Shown here one piece after another: positions 47,199 through 60,460 of a stretch of 64,000 nucleotides of DNA (position 1 is the stretch's first letter; each line of letters begins with the position of its first letter). Position numbers and translations under genes: made by a program. The stretch spans positions 21,737,945 to 21,801,944 of the forward strand of contig CP141132.1 of the NCBI GenBank assembly GCA_035236585.1, written 5' to 3'. Source of the DNA: Warburgia ugandensis. Lineage: Eukaryota > Streptophyta > Magnoliopsida > Canellales > Canellaceae. A model generated the notes under the pieces. The model saw nothing but the letters and a program-made list of their open reading frames with translations, was not told the origin of the DNA and did not search any database.

Positions 47199-49701
47199 AC
47201 AACTTACTCAAAGCATAATGTGTCTTCAAAGATTTTTTTATCTAACTATCTACTTGCAATACCTAGTATCCTTCCTCAAAATAATCACTAAGAATGTAAT
47301 TAGATTGCTAAAATTCTAATATCAATACTTAAGGTTTTTTTAAACCTAAAAATCACTTAATTTTAAAAACGTCTAATTTAACACATTTTTCATTATAATG
47401 CCCATGTAAATAAATCTAGCTAATATATTTCATAAAAACCTACTGTTATAACAAGTAAAACAATTAAACTATTTCTAAAAATTAAAGAAAACAAATAAAC
47501 ACATTAACTAAAAGAAACTAAACTTTATTTTGTTCGATGGAAAATATTACAAGAGATTATTACATCTAATGAAATAAACAAAAGAAAAAATAAAATAAAT
47601 CATATAAATCAGAATGAGATGAACCATGTACTCCTCCATGCCACTCTAAAGAATTCCTCAGCAAACTTCGATTCCCAGCACTCTATGCCATTCTTTCTCA
47701 TTGTTTGCATGTGATATAGCTCATGTTGTATTAATCAACATAGCCATGGATCATCAATGACTCATGCCACAAAAAGCAGAACTTATTACACCCAAAAAGA
47801 CTACTTTATGTGTATAATACCAAGAGAGAGAAAGAGATTAAAAAAGGATTGCAAATGAAAAAAAATATTGAAGAGACAAATTTATGAAATGATAGAGGAT
47901 ACGATGGAAGTGTAAGAACACAAATTTTAGATCATAAAATGAGGAGAAAAAATTCAAAAAAAATAAAATAAAACTAGATGGAAAAAGATTATAGTGTGAT
48001 AATGAAACTGAAATTTGGTGCAAAAAGGGGTGAATGGAAAAAATGGGTTAGAGATGGATTTTTTATTATTATGATATTTTATAAAAAGGTATAAGATAGG
48101 GTTAGGGAATTATTTTTAGGTAGATATTTTGAAGATTGATATAAGATGAGATGAAGTGTGAAAAATTGAAACAAAAAGATAAAAAGAGTGATGCACGATG
48201 GAGGGAAAATAGCAAGCTTATCTTACCTCTTCTCTTCTCTTTAGATATGCCTCCCTTTAAGATGTTCTTCCATGGTGTTTGATTACTTTGTGTGGTCCTC
48301 AAGGGTTGATAACTCCTCTTGATTCTTCCCTTCATCTTTCTCTTGTCTACGTTGTGGAACAAGGGAATGGAGAAGTGGAGAATGTAATGGCCATTGGTGT
48401 ATTTATTTTTTGTTTTCATGTAGAGAAGGATGGGAGGTGGAAGTTTCCTAATGAAAACTCCCTTCCATCCTAATATTTCCTTAGTTCTTGTCTCCTCTTT
48501 TCATTATCTTATTTTTTTTCACCCTAGCTACCCTTGGAAAAATCATGAAACACTTGTAGCATATATTGCGATTCATTCTTAATTTAATGGTTAAATCAAG
48601 TGTTATGATTAGATTGTATGGTGAGATAAGATGGAGTGGTGGCTACAGTTTACATGATTTTCCTCCTTCATTACCTTCCTTTGGATCATGTTTCAACCCT
48701 GGGATGGATAGTTGAGATTTCTTTGAAGTCTCTTATCCATAAGGGCATTATTTCATGGCTCGTTCGTTCTCATCTGTCAGTTTGGCATGCCCTAAAGTGA
48801 ATGGCTAGGATTCTATAGAGGTTTTCTTATCCACACTGATTTCCTTCCTTTATTTTCTCCTTAGCCCATCATTTCTATCTCTTCCAACAACTTTTCAAGG
48901 AAAAACATGGTTTATCTAACGGGAAACACTTTTTCTGCTCCTTGAAAAATGGTAAGCAGCCCACCAAAACCTTTTCCACCAATCACAGCTTAGTGTTCTC
49001 TCATGTTTGACTCTTTTCATTGGTCAATTCTAACTCAAGTGGCTTCTAATTGGTTGCTTTAGGATGGTCTTGCATGTGAATTAATCTCAGCAACTCTTTC
49101 TTTCTTGAAATTTTCAAACAAAAACTGACCATATATTTCCCATTTTTTATCTCTCCTCATCTCCTTATTTCTCTCCACCAGTCATACTAATCCATACATG
49201 TATTTCATGTGAAATTAAGTGGGATGCACCACTTTTGCGTGGAAAATTCATGGTACACATGTAGATGGCCCCATTCTAAAATGAAAAGAGAGAAGTTGAG
49301 GGATTCAGGTCTGTGATGAGCCCTAGCCTTAGTGTGCTTCACATGCATGCATGTAATCATGCATGAAAGTTCTACTACCTTATCTTTTGATATTTGTCAC
49401 CTCTCTTACGCAGATAAGGTTCAACCATGCTTTTGGAGTTTCTGATTATGCCAAAAATGATAATGACATCCGTTCTACATTTTGAACTTCTAAAATTTAT
49501 TAAATTTGATAGACAGCCCATGTTGATGATCAAACTCTAAATTATCCACCTTTTAGGGTTTGGAATGCCAAAAATTCCTTTTTATAATTGTACCCTAATC
49601 CTGAAAAATGTGAAAATAAGCGTATTTAGTGATCTTTATGATATAACAAGGGTTAAAAGCTACTAAATATAGAGGTATTATATGTAATATTATATATATC
49701 A
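47199..49701 (-). repeat. Outer part of the 5' LTR of element B
   Basis: It aligns with 8600-10816 of B's 3' LTR. On the minus strand its start is TGATATATATAATATTACAT at 49701. Together with 23178-23399 it reconstitutes a B LTR interrupted by element C. Minus frames 47838-48023 and 48102-48419 and the plus frame 48279-48473 are chance frames. Confidence 0.83.
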
Positions 49702-49793
49702 CACTAGCAAAAGTAATTAGGATTTTTTTATTTTCTATTATTTATTTTCTCTTTTGTAGTCAAGTACTAGCAAAATGTAAGTATGCAGGTATT
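49702..49793 (+). other. Element A tail resumed
   Basis: Caaaagtaattagg, T-rich text and tactagcaaaatgtaagtat correspond to the end of the tail as seen in element B (reversed 10905-10820). The sequence leads directly into an LTR start at 49794. It is the right-hand continuation of A after the insertion of B. Confidence 0.65.
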
Positions 49794-52700
49794 TGGTATA
49801 TACCTAAATATTACATTTAATATCTCTAATATTAACATTTTTAATCTTTAAATTTCTTAATTATCAATAATTAGGATTTATTTTGTATTTGGAGTATCAT
49901 GGTAGAATTGAGAAAAGTATATATTTTTAGCAACTTGAAATCTTAAAAGAGAGCCATCCTGCCATTCGAGCATTGGTATGGATCCACTTGCCATAAGCTA
50001 AGAAGTCAGGAAGTTCAGTATGCTATGGGGGTGCCTTTATCAAATTTAGTGCAATAAGAAACCCTAAGCATGTGACGAACCTTATTCATGCAAAACAAGG
50101 TGTCATAATTAAAAGATAAGGTGGCCACTTGTCATGTATGCAATTCATCACCCTAAGGAAGCTTCTAAGTGAAGATAGACTAACACACAATGAATCACAC
50201 ACATGGTGTCCTTCAAAAGAGAAATAGCTTAGAGTGCAGGACCTACACAAAGGTTATTTTCATTCACAAACTCACTCACTTCAACCAAGAGAGGGATCCA
50301 CCTATGGTTTCTACATTTTTTTTGAAGGAGGGAGACATGCTACTATTGAGTAAATGTGTTTGTATCAAAAATTTAAGGAGAAAAATGTGGAAAAACATAT
50401 GGAGTTTGAAGGAGAATAAATAGGAAATCTACTACTATCTTTCATTTAGTTATTGAAGGAATTAAAGTCAATATTCATCCTCAATTAAGGCTATCCTAAG
50501 CATCCAATGGAAAATGTTTCATAAGGAGAGAATTAAGGGAGTACTAGGGTGGACTAATAGTAGTTCAATGCATGGAGAGAGAGAAGCTTTCATGCATGGA
50601 ATTAAGAGGGAGTTTAACATCCTTAAGAAGAAAATGATGGTGGGCTGAAGGGAGATATGTTTGAAGGCTATTGGAGGAGAGAATTATGGTGGGCTAAGGA
50701 GGGAATTAAGAGGAGTTTCAACATTATTTTCATAGAGGGAAAGGAAAGAGATGATCTAAACCATCCATCCTAGGTTTAATACATAATCTTAGGGTTGGAA
50801 TGCGAAACAAGGAAAGTGCATAATAGCTTAGGGCTTTTTCATATGGAAATAAATGGAAGAGGAACAACACGTCCATTCCTTATTCCTTGAAGGGTCTACA
50901 CGAAGTGTTCTTTTAGGACTAGAAAGGGGTAATAAGATACAAACAAATAAAGATGAAGCTTCCTTAGGGGCTAGGTGTGATCCATTTGAATAGAGAAGAA
51001 GTGATAAAAAGAGGGAAACATAGAGGAGAAAATAAACGGTATGGGAGTGATCTCTATAAAGTTTTCTATGGTGATTGATTTACTAAGGAAACAAAGAGGA
51101 TTCTTTGCTATTCTTTGGGAATTAGGCATGGAGATAAGAGGGAGAGAGGGAGAGACACAATCAATTCTCATTCTAAAAGCTTTGACACAAAATATCTTTG
51201 GAGTAGGAGTGTTGTGCATGAAAGAAAGAGAAGAAGGGAATTGTGCATGAAATTTAGAAAGGAAGTGTGGGTGAGATCAAAGGGCTATAAGGGTGTTTCA
51301 ATTAAAAGTCCATTATTGCATATATTACCCTCATTAACATGACTTTTGATATATTTTTAAGATATTATTTAGAATTTTACATGAAAAATATGTCATTTAA
51401 AAATTTTTAAATCTAACCTTAATTTGGTAAATTTTCAAGGTTATATGATGATTTCAGGTAAATTTGTACAAAATAGAATATTTTATAATACTAATCAGGT
51501 TATTTTCTTCGTTTTGTAGGTGGTAGATCAAGATCCATACAGTTAGATCAAGCCGGCCAACATCATAGATCTCCGATCAAGCATAGATTAAAATGGACGA
51601 CTAAGATCAATTCAAATTATCTAAATCAAAATCAAGGACTCCAATTCAATCCTCAAGCTTCAAATCTAAACCATGAGCACAAGATAATAAAGAATTCTAA
51701 GAGATTGTATGTTTAATGATGGAAAGTGAAAAAGAGGAAGAGGAAACTAAGTTAAGATTAGGAAATTCAGTTGATTTAGAATTTTTTGAAGAAAAGGAAA
51801 AAGAATGGAGGAGAAAATTATTAAAAATTGAATTCAAACCAACTTCCCATCATCTATAAATACTAGATCGAAGATGGAGTAAGAATTTTTTTTGAAAATT
51901 TGGAGAAAAAATGGAGGTTGAAGAAGATGAACAGTGCACGCTCAGGTCAATGAATAAGGGTACTTTGTATGTCGATTTCTACTTCGATACTTGATGAAAA
52001 TCTCTAAAATTTAGTTCATTGGATAGAAGACATCAAGGAGAAGAAGACCTAGGTATTTGATTTCCAAATTTCATTCCAAATATAGTAACTTAAATTGATT
52101 AAAGTTAGTTACTTGCCACTATTCACATGAACAGTAACAGTGACTTGCTTAAAGTTTTGCACCTTTAGTTTGGTTTATTTGATGAGTTTTTGAATGATCT
52201 AATCCTTTTCTTATACTTTAATTTGACCTAAAAATAGCTTCATATAATTTTTTTAATTAATTAAAGCTAGAAAGAGTTTCATATAATTTTTTTGAAATTT
52301 AATGGTCTGATTTGTTTAATATTATTTTATAATCTTGAAAGGTACTGTTGTGCAGGTTGGTAAATAGCCTTTGTTTGTGATAAATATCTTTATTTTTGTT
52401 ATCTTTATTTGATATCTAACTGTACAATTGAATTTATTGATATCAAATTGTTCTAGATACCAAGTTTCAATGAAAAATTCTATAAAAAAAGTAGAAGAAA
52501 TCAGTATCCAAAGTTAGTGAAATCTCTATGGATTTTGATTGTTCTTGGATTGTAAACAGAGAATGGATTAATCATATATTGTAAACAGGGATAAGATAAC
52601 TACTTAACTAGTGTCACACACACGTGGCCGTGTATGACTATCATAGTTACCATATCCTTTTCTAGTAACACTCTCTCACATGCAGATGTAGTAAGAGGTG

Positions 52701-52912
52701 TTGCTCTAGTATTTTAATTTGAAAAAAAAAATTATGAAAATTCCTAAATAGGATCTGATGCATGACACATCAGAGAATGTTATGGGTGACCTTAATTTTT
52801 GGTCAAATAAATTTTATTTAAACTCTAAATTTTTAAGTCGAGTCCTCATGGGATCAACCCACACTTGCATAAATTGTACTACAATAGCTTGTGCACTCAC
52901 GAACAAATATCA
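49794..52912 (+). repeat. 3' LTR of element A
   Basis: It starts TGGTATATACCTAAATATTA. The first 400 bases align with the start of B's LTR (for example caaatttagtg and agaaaccctaagcat), so A and B are related families. A TATA box lies near 51853 (CTATAAATA). The end is placed at ...caaatatca near 52912, after text that resembles Athila LTR ends (gtcctcatgggatcaaccc). The frames at 50190-50423 and 50971-51342 are not gene-like. Confidence 0.6.
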
Positions 52913-55333
52913 ATAGTTTCTTGTGCATGAAATTCATTGGAAAGGAAGAGGACCTCACAAATCCCATGGTAGTAAAGGAATCTCTTCTCTATCCTTGTCA
53001 ATAACATTCTCTCTTACATATCTTTTTGCATTCATAGCATTCAAGGTGTGTGTAACTTTTAAAGATTCTTATTTTTCTAGCACTCTATCTCAAGTTTTCA
53101 TACTTTTCATTCTTCTTTATTATCCTTTCTTCCATATTACTTTAAAGGATTGGGCACATTATATTTCTAAGTGCCAAAAAATGTTGCATAAAGTTGTAGT
53201 AAAACATCATAGCCATTCTCGCTTAAGAAAGAAGGGAAGTGAGACATCTTTAAGTGCATGAAGATCCATTCCACACTAGGTCAAAAGTGTGAATGACAGG
53301 AGGTAGATTTGTAAAAAGTTAGTTGTTTTAGAGCAGACTCAAAGTAAATGATCATTGTTGCCTGACACGACAAAGAACAATTGTAACATCTATTTGAGTC
53401 CATAGGAGAGTCATAATTTTATTTTATTATTTATTTTTTATCACATATTTTAGTAGTTATAGTTGATTAATGAAAGTTATTTTAGTTTTGTTTCAATTGT
53501 TTGTTGGGATTTATTTTATTTCTACGATTAAATGCATGTTATGATTTTAAGTGCTTTAGTTTAGTTTCTTAATTGTTGTTTTAGTTATTGTTTAAGTTTT
53601 GTTCTTCTCATTTCAGTTTCAATTAGGCAGTTGCTTAGTGGTTATTTTTATTAGATTATGATTATTGTTTAGAGTAAGCTTGTAAAATTAGTTTCTAGTA
53701 TAGTTTGATTTAATAATGAGTAGCTAAATTTTTACCTAGGGTTAGGAATAAACCCCTATAAACTAATGTAGATTCACTCTTTAGTAATTCTTAGATTAAA
53801 AAGTTATTAAATTTAACTCTTAAGAGTAGCAAGTCAATCTATATATCTAGTATTCTTTTCATAGGAAATATCATGTATCTCCTATAGTTTAGAAACTAAC
53901 TATGGCATGTTAATTAACACAGTATGTAAAAATCTTAGAAAATTTATGCTCGTAAAAAAAGAAAGTTATGAGCTGAAAATATATTAAGTTAAGTGAAACC
54001 CTACGATTAGGAGAAAAAGAAAGGGCACATATTTCATGTTTTATATTCACTACAGCTTTATTGGCATGAGTAGTATAAAATTTAAGTTGCTTATTTTTTA
54101 ATATATGTTATCTTAGCATGGTGGATTTTGAAACCCTAGATTTAGAAATTTGAGTAATTTAATTCTCTTTTATTATTTTTTTGTAATTATTTGATGCTCA
54201 TTCATTGGTAAAGTTAAGGTAATTTAAAGTATATTTTAATTAAAATTCTAATTTAATAAATTGATTCCTTGTGAGATTTATTGTACTTGCACATTCTATA
54301 TTACAATACATCCATTTGCATGTGAAGATTTAAGGTAAATGACAAGAGTAATTACATTGTACTCTCCTTCATCATAAGATTCTCCAAATAATTGTAAACA
54401 TTTGGACAATGCCCCAACTTTTTTCATAACCCATTTTTTGGACAATTAAAAAGTTCTTAAAATTGTGAAAATTAAGATAATTTTAAGAAATTATGATAAA
54501 TATACCTAAAAGTTCAAAATTCGTAAATAATTTTCCAAATTCTCAAGCACTAATTGTAAGTTTAGTTAAATTTTAAAGAAAATATTATTTATTCTCAAAT
54601 CCAAAACTTATGATTGTATTGCTCCTTAGAGTAAGTGGGAGTTTGTCATGCAAATTGCAAAATGCATGGTAGGCCTATCCCTTTTAGGTATTCTTAATGT
54701 CCAAGCCATTTATTTGGATTCAACATATCCTAAATATTCTAAGTAGGATGATTCTCACATTAAAGGTAACTATTAAGACCTTATTTTCCTCCAATTTTAT
54801 AGCAATAGAATAGACAATGTAAAACTAAAAAGGGAATGTTAGGCCAAAGGTCCTAAATTGACCTTACCTAGCAGTGCCTTACATTTTGCATTAAGGGGGC
54901 TTTGTTTAAATGTTCTATCCCATTCATCTCCCTACTCTGGCTTTGGATAACTACTAGACAAGACATTAGATTATAGCAATGGTGTAAATTCAACTATATT
55001 ATTTGTGTCTAATTTATTTTATATTAAGGTTAACACATAATATTGAGATTATTTACAGATAGCCCATTATTAATCATAATGGCAATAGTAGATGGTGCAA
55101 GAATGGAAAATAAAATCCACATTTTTTCCCAAAAGAGCCAAAAACCATGTGAAACCTTCCATCTTTCATCTCCCCCACCCCCCCCTCTCAAATAAGCAAT
55201 CGATCCCAATTTGGCAACCGAAAAAATTTCATCAAATCCTTAATAGTAGTCTAGCATATTCAAATGTGAATGATAGAGATCATTGAAATAACATATTTGA
55301 GGTGGCCTTTTCAACTTTATTTATAAACCTTGT
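52913..55333. other. Unresolved AT-rich stretch, possibly old LTR remains
   Basis: I recognise no gene. A 112-residue frame at 52923-53261 matches no family I know. From about 53440 to 54330, phrases such as gtttagtttcttaattgttg and gattccttgtgag, then ttgtacttgcac, recall the second half of the C-type LTR, so this may be an old + strand LTR fragment. A C-rich run sits at about 55170-55185. Confidence 0.35.
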
Positions 55334-58300
55334 TAGTAGGGATGACAATGGGGCATGTTTTCACTTGCACTATCTCATCCTATGATTTATTTTTCCCCCC
55401 TTTATCCCATAAACTATTATACAATTTTTTAGCATGCCATTCTTTCTAAACCTTTTATATATTTGTATATAATTTTACAAAAGTTTCCTTTGTGGTAATT
55501 TTTAAGTTAAACTTACAAGTGCGCAAGTCAAATGTAGTAATTCACATGAGGAGGTTGTTCCCACAAGGAATCGAATGGATGTGTGATTAGTGGGTCCTTC
55601 CTTAAATTATCTAACCTAGCTAAAGATCATGATATTTTTAACCTAAACTAATGATGGAAATTAAAAACAAATGCAAGACATGAAAGATAAATTATACTAA
55701 AAGTAAACATGCTAAACTTAAAAACTTTCCTAAAACACACTTTCTAAAATTAAAACTTTCCTAAATGAAAATATTCTAAATTTTAGAATTTCCTATACTA
55801 AGAATTTAGAAACTATAGTAAGATGCAACTTGTAAATAATGGAATCTAACTAAACTACTATTAAACAAGAGACCTAAAGGGAAACAATTACTAGACAAGC
55901 AAAGTAAGAAGAACTACCCAAGCATTATGCGTGTGACCATGGAATGGTACGCATGATTCATTGTATAGGAATGGATCTAATCAACTACTTTGAAAACCTA
56001 GAACATGCAATCTAACTTAATCATCAACTAAGAAATCTAAGAATGTAATTGGGTTCTTGAAAAATCAAGTAAACATGAAGAGTATGGTGTTGGAAATTAA
56101 CATCAACAATACATCCAAACAAATTCCTGAAACATGCTATTTGAACCTTTCAATGATTGGAACATGTAAAATATGAAATTAATCAATTATAATGCAAGAG
56201 ATCATTCAATAATGAAGATCATTAACTGCTGGACATAAATATGAATTGAAAACTCCAATTTACTTCATTGAATCATAATAAGAATTTATCAACATAATGC
56301 CTCCATACATGTAATCCAAATCTAAAAATTAATTCCTATTTTTACAATGAATGCTACTTAATCTTAATCACCCTAAAACTTTAATCGAACTAGTCTTCAA
56401 TGCTCCAACATCAATCATGAATAATGAAGAGTAGAAATCAAGAGAAAATCCACTAGAAAGTAAGGGGAAAAAATGAGAAAATAGGTATGGATTGGACAAG
56501 GATTAAAGAAGGATCAAAAGCAAGACACTTAATCTAATAACTACACTCACTTAGATATCACTACAAGAGAGTTATAGTCTTAGATTAAGGGGTCTAGGAC
56601 TCAAATTACAGAGGCAAATAGCAAGGAAACTAAGGAGCAAAATAAGATTAAATAAGTATGGAATCAAGGAACAAGTAAAGCAACAAACTTAAGCAAACCA
56701 CAAAGGAATTGAAGGAAGCACTAACTTGAAATTTAGAGGACATCAAATAAAGATCAAAACCAAAGAATAAGCGGCATGGAATGGCTGGAAGAGATGGCTG
56801 CACAAGGGAGAAAATGTTGAAGCACTTAGAAGGGAAGAAGGGTAAAGAATGCCGCCTTTCTTGGAGGGGCATTCGAGGTGGCATTCTCCCTTTCTCCAAG
56901 AGTCTAATTCTCAACTCCTCTTTGGGGTTCTTATTTATTTGGTTTATGGAGTTTCCTAAGGTGAATTAAAGAGAAGGTGTGGTGGAGAGGAAGTGGAAAT
57001 AGGATTGGACAGCTAGGATAGGAGTCCACTAAGGGTTTTCATCGAAGAGGAAACAAAGGAGCTAATGCTGGAATCTATGAAAGTCAAAGATGCCACTTTT
57101 TTAGGAGGTGTCCCCCCCTTTCAAAAATCATGGGAGTTCCTTGGATCATGGCAAGTTGTTTGGTTGGGTAAGGTGAGAGAGAGGGATGGGGGGGTGGGGG
57201 GAGAGGAAAATGGAAGGGAAGGGAATGATAGGAAAAGATAAGAAAGAGAAGTGACATGGGAAAAAGTGATTGGCTAGGTGGACAGTTAGAATGGGAGTTT
57301 AGAAAGGTGGGGAAGTCTTAGAAAGATAGGACTCTTGAATAGAAAGTGAAATTCCTAGTTGTATTTAGTGGTGAGGTGGAAAGTGGGAAAAAAAAAAAAA
57401 AAGAGGTGAAAAAACATTAAAATTGAAGAGGTATCTTCCTATTGGTCCACATGCTACCTTATCCTGATGGATTTTTTCTCAGTTATTTTCAAAATATCTC
57501 CATAAATCTCAAGGATAATTCTTTGGATTCTCCTCAATGGCATTCCATATAGCACAGCTTATGTGGCTATGATAGACTTTAAAAAGCTCCATTGGCTTAG
57601 CTTCATGGCTAGCTTAACATGATAGCTCAAATCCTTAGATTTGGTGGTTGGCTTGGTTCCTTAGCTTGTTCTCTTATTCATGGCTTGAATATGGTGAAGT
57701 GGCTTAAGTTAAACCCATGCAAAGGTGGTGGACTTCGCATGGCTTGTCCATTGGTTCACGTCAAGCACCTTTGGCTCCTTTACTTGCATCCATTACTTAT
57801 CCTAAAGATGACCTTGATCTCATGTTAGATTGGTGACTTTTAAGCTTTGACTCGATCTTTTGATCTTGATCTTCCATTTTCATCCTGATTGATCTCCTCA
57901 TCGAATCACCATCTCAACTCCTACAAAATGTGAAAAATACTAATTAACTCCTAAAAAATATGATTAATCACATACTTATCTTGAATTAGCCTTTGAACCT
58001 ACAAAATATCAAATTTTTGAGTCATTACATCAAAAAATGCATGTGTTACAAAGTTTGGTCAAAAATCCTAATTTACCCCTATAAGTAATAATACATGGAT
58101 AACTAATTGGGCAGTTTTTATGCAAAATTAAACACTTATCATCCTTATTTCTAACCCTTTTATATATTTGTATATGATTTTACAAAAGTGCCTTCTTTTT
58201 AAAGAAAATAATAAGATATGGGCATTTTTGGTATATAATATATACCTAAATCATGTAGGTCAAATTGCACAAGTTTTCCTCATTGTCCTGCATTTGCATC

Positions 58301-58419
58301 AAAACTACTTGGGTCACATTCTTGTTCCCCACAGGGAGGGCAGGTCACTAAATTCCTGCCTTGCCTTACCTCAAATAGGTGTGGGGTGGGGGTAACTAGT
58401 TTAACTCATCCCTCTACTA
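55334..58419. mobile_element. MITE-like element split by a solo LTR
   Basis: The left end tagtagggatgacaatgggg and the right end tcatccctctacta form imperfect terminal inverted repeats. The sequence style (ggatgacaatggggc..., gtggggtgggggtaac) is that of short non-autonomous elements common in plants. About 430 bp belong to it; the rest is the inserted LTR at 55491-58141. No transposase is present. Class unknown. Confidence 0.5.
55491..58141 (-). repeat. Solo C-type LTR with perfect target duplication
   Basis: On the minus strand it starts TGATAAGTGTTTAATTTTGC at 58141 and ends ...AATTACCACA at 55491 (2651 bp). TCCTT at 55486-55490 and 58142-58146 is an exact 5-bp duplication. There is no internal domain, so it is a solo LTR formed by LTR-LTR recombination. 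Frames 56648-56914, 56781-56969 and 57619-57828 are chance frames in it. Confidence 0.88.
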
Positions 58420-58683
58420 TACCTACTTTTAACTTCTCTCTCTTTATGTTTTCCTTCTTATCAAAGAAAGGAGTGTTTATTATAAGTATACAAAATTCTA
58501 AGCTTAATGATTAGTTTATTAGATTCAATTTCTCTATGTTTGCATATCAAGAAGCTAAAAACCACACTACTAACAAAGAGCTTGTGTGTCATTTTCTATA
58601 TACAAATGGAGTCATTTATGGTAGGATGTATACTTATGTGCAAAACCTTAGTCTTTACTCAATTAGATTTTCATGATCTTATG
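58420..58683. other. No feature recognised
   Basis: AT-rich sequence between the MITE-like end and an LTR fragment. I see nothing in it. Confidence 0.5.
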
Positions 58684-58984
58684 CTTTGACTAAATCTTTT
58701 GATCTTGATCTTCAATGTTCATCTTGATTGATCTCTATCGTCAAATCACTAACTTACTTCCTACAAAAAGTTAAAACCTTTAATTAAATACTAAAAAAAT
58801 ATGACTAATTACATACTTACCTCGAATTAAGCATCTAAACCTACAAAATATCAAACATTTGAGCCAATAGGTCAAAAATGCATGTGTTACTAATTTTAGT
58901 CTAAAGGCCCTAATTTGCCCCTATTAGTTGTAACACATGGATAACTAATTAGGTGGTTTTTATACAAAAATTAAACATTTATCA
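58684..58984 (-). repeat. Fragment of a C-type LTR (start portion)
   Basis: On the minus strand it begins TGATAAATGTTTAATTTTTG at 58984 and matches about the first 300 bp of the solo LTR (57855-58141). The remainder is missing. Confidence 0.8.
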
Positions 58985-59059
58985 ACAATGGTCCCTAGTC
59001 TTCCTCACTCGTGTGACTGTGGAGGATAGCGAACAGCCCATATTGAGGATATTGACGTC

Positions 59060-59740
59060 AGGCAAGAGTTCACAGATGTTTTTCCTGAAGAGTTGCTAGG
59101 GTTACCGCAACATAGGGAGATTGATTTTACTATTGACTTAGTGCCCAGTATGGCTCCCATCTCCAAGGTGCCATAGAATATGGCCCTACTAGAGTTGAGA
59201 GAGCTCAAGGTCTAGTTATAGAGTTGCTTGATAGACGTTTCATCAGACCCAGTGGATCTCCATGGGGAGCATACAGATCATTGAGATTGTGTATACACTA
59301 TCAATTGTTGAACAATGTTATAGCCAAGAACTGATATCCCTTACCTTACCTTGCCTTGATGATTGTTTGATCAGCTTCAGGTAGTGCTGGTATTCTCAAA
59401 GATAGATTTGAGATCAAACTACCATGAGTTGAGGATTAGAGAGGACAACATCTCCAAGACTACTTTTAGGACTCACTATGATCATTATGAGTTCTTGGTG
59501 ATACCTTTTGAGTTGACAAATGCACCAGTGGTAGTTATGGACTTGATGAATCAGGTCCTTCAATCTTATATAGATAAGTTTGTTATCATTTTTGTGGATG
59601 ATATACTAGTCTACTCACCCAACCGTGAGACACACAGGGTGCATCTTCGTATTATGTTGGACACACTACGTCACCATCCCTTATTTGTTAAGTTTAGTAA
59701 GTGCAATTTTTTGCTAGACTAGGTGCATTTCCTTTAGACA
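59060..59740 (+). pseudogene. Reverse transcriptase of element E
   Basis: EFTDVFPEELLGLPQHREID and LVPSMAPISK lie near 59070-59170. The LFVKKKDG motif is deleted near 59265. The 119-residue frame at 59363-59722 carries [15 protein letters not shown] (first catalytic Asp), [15 protein letters not shown], and the catalytic box FVDD at 59591-59602. It ends [10 protein letters not shown], followed by a stop. This is the best preserved RT in the window, but stops before and after it rule out function. Confidence 0.9.
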
Positions 59741-60460
59741 TGGTATTAAAGCATGGAGTGGTTGTGAACTTGGCAAAGGTAGAGACAGTACCAAACTAGG
59801 AGATACCTATGATAGGGACAGCTATTTGTGGTTTTCTCGAATTAGCTAGATATTACCGTAGATTTATCAAGGGGTTATCAAGGATTGCTTTACCTCTAAC
59901 AACCCTGACTAGGAGTGACACGAAGTTTATCTGGAGTGATGCATGTGAGGAGAGCTTTTAGGAGCTCAAGAGGAGACTTGCTTTTGCACCGATGTTGACA
60001 TTGCCTTTTGGTTGTAATGGTTATGTAGTTTATTATGACACCTCTAGTAAGGGGCTGGGTGCATTATAGATGCAGCATGGGAAGGTAATAGCCTATGTGT
60101 TTAAGCAATTGAAGATGCAGGATGTGAGTTGCCCTACCCCATGAGTTGGAGTTAGTAGTGGTAGTATTTATATTGAATTCCTGGAGGCACTACTTATATG
60201 GTGAGAAATTTGAAGTGTTTACTAATCATAAGAGCCTCAAATGCTTCTGCATGCAGAGTGATTTGAACATGAGGCAATGTAGGTGGATGGAATATCTCAA
60301 GGACTTTGACTTCACCATTCAGTACCACCCTAGGAAGGCAAACGTTGTGGAAGATGCCTTGAGTAGGAAGTTAAGGGTTGTGATTGCCAACTTAATTGTC
60401 AGATCGAGATTTATTGGCAATATTTTACAGGCACAGATTGAGGATGCAGATACTTAGGTC
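59741..60460 (+). pseudogene. RNase H of element E
   Basis: After FCGFLELARYYRRFIKG-type connection text near 59830-59870 come ELKRRLAFAPMLTLPFG near 59965-60010 and VYYDTSSKGLG near 60030-60060. The frame at 60146-60457 reads [20 protein letters not shown] (Asp of TDHKSL replaced by Asn), then [16 protein letters not shown]. Stops separate the parts. Confidence 0.88.

Larger units (their letters stand above)
8265..49701 (-). mobile_element. Element B: degenerate Athila-type retrotransposon carrying nested elements C and D
   Basis: Reading the minus strand from 49701 down, one meets the 5' LTR (split by element C), a primer-site region, gag (split by element D), protease, a short tail with the AAGTTTGGGGGT motif, and the 3' LTR. 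RT, RNase H and integrase are missing between about 12190 and 11410, so B is internally deleted. LTR copies 8265-10816 and 23178-23399 plus 47199-49701 align end to end. The flanks (8264 and 49702) belong to element A. No convincing target-site duplication remains. Confidence 0.75.
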
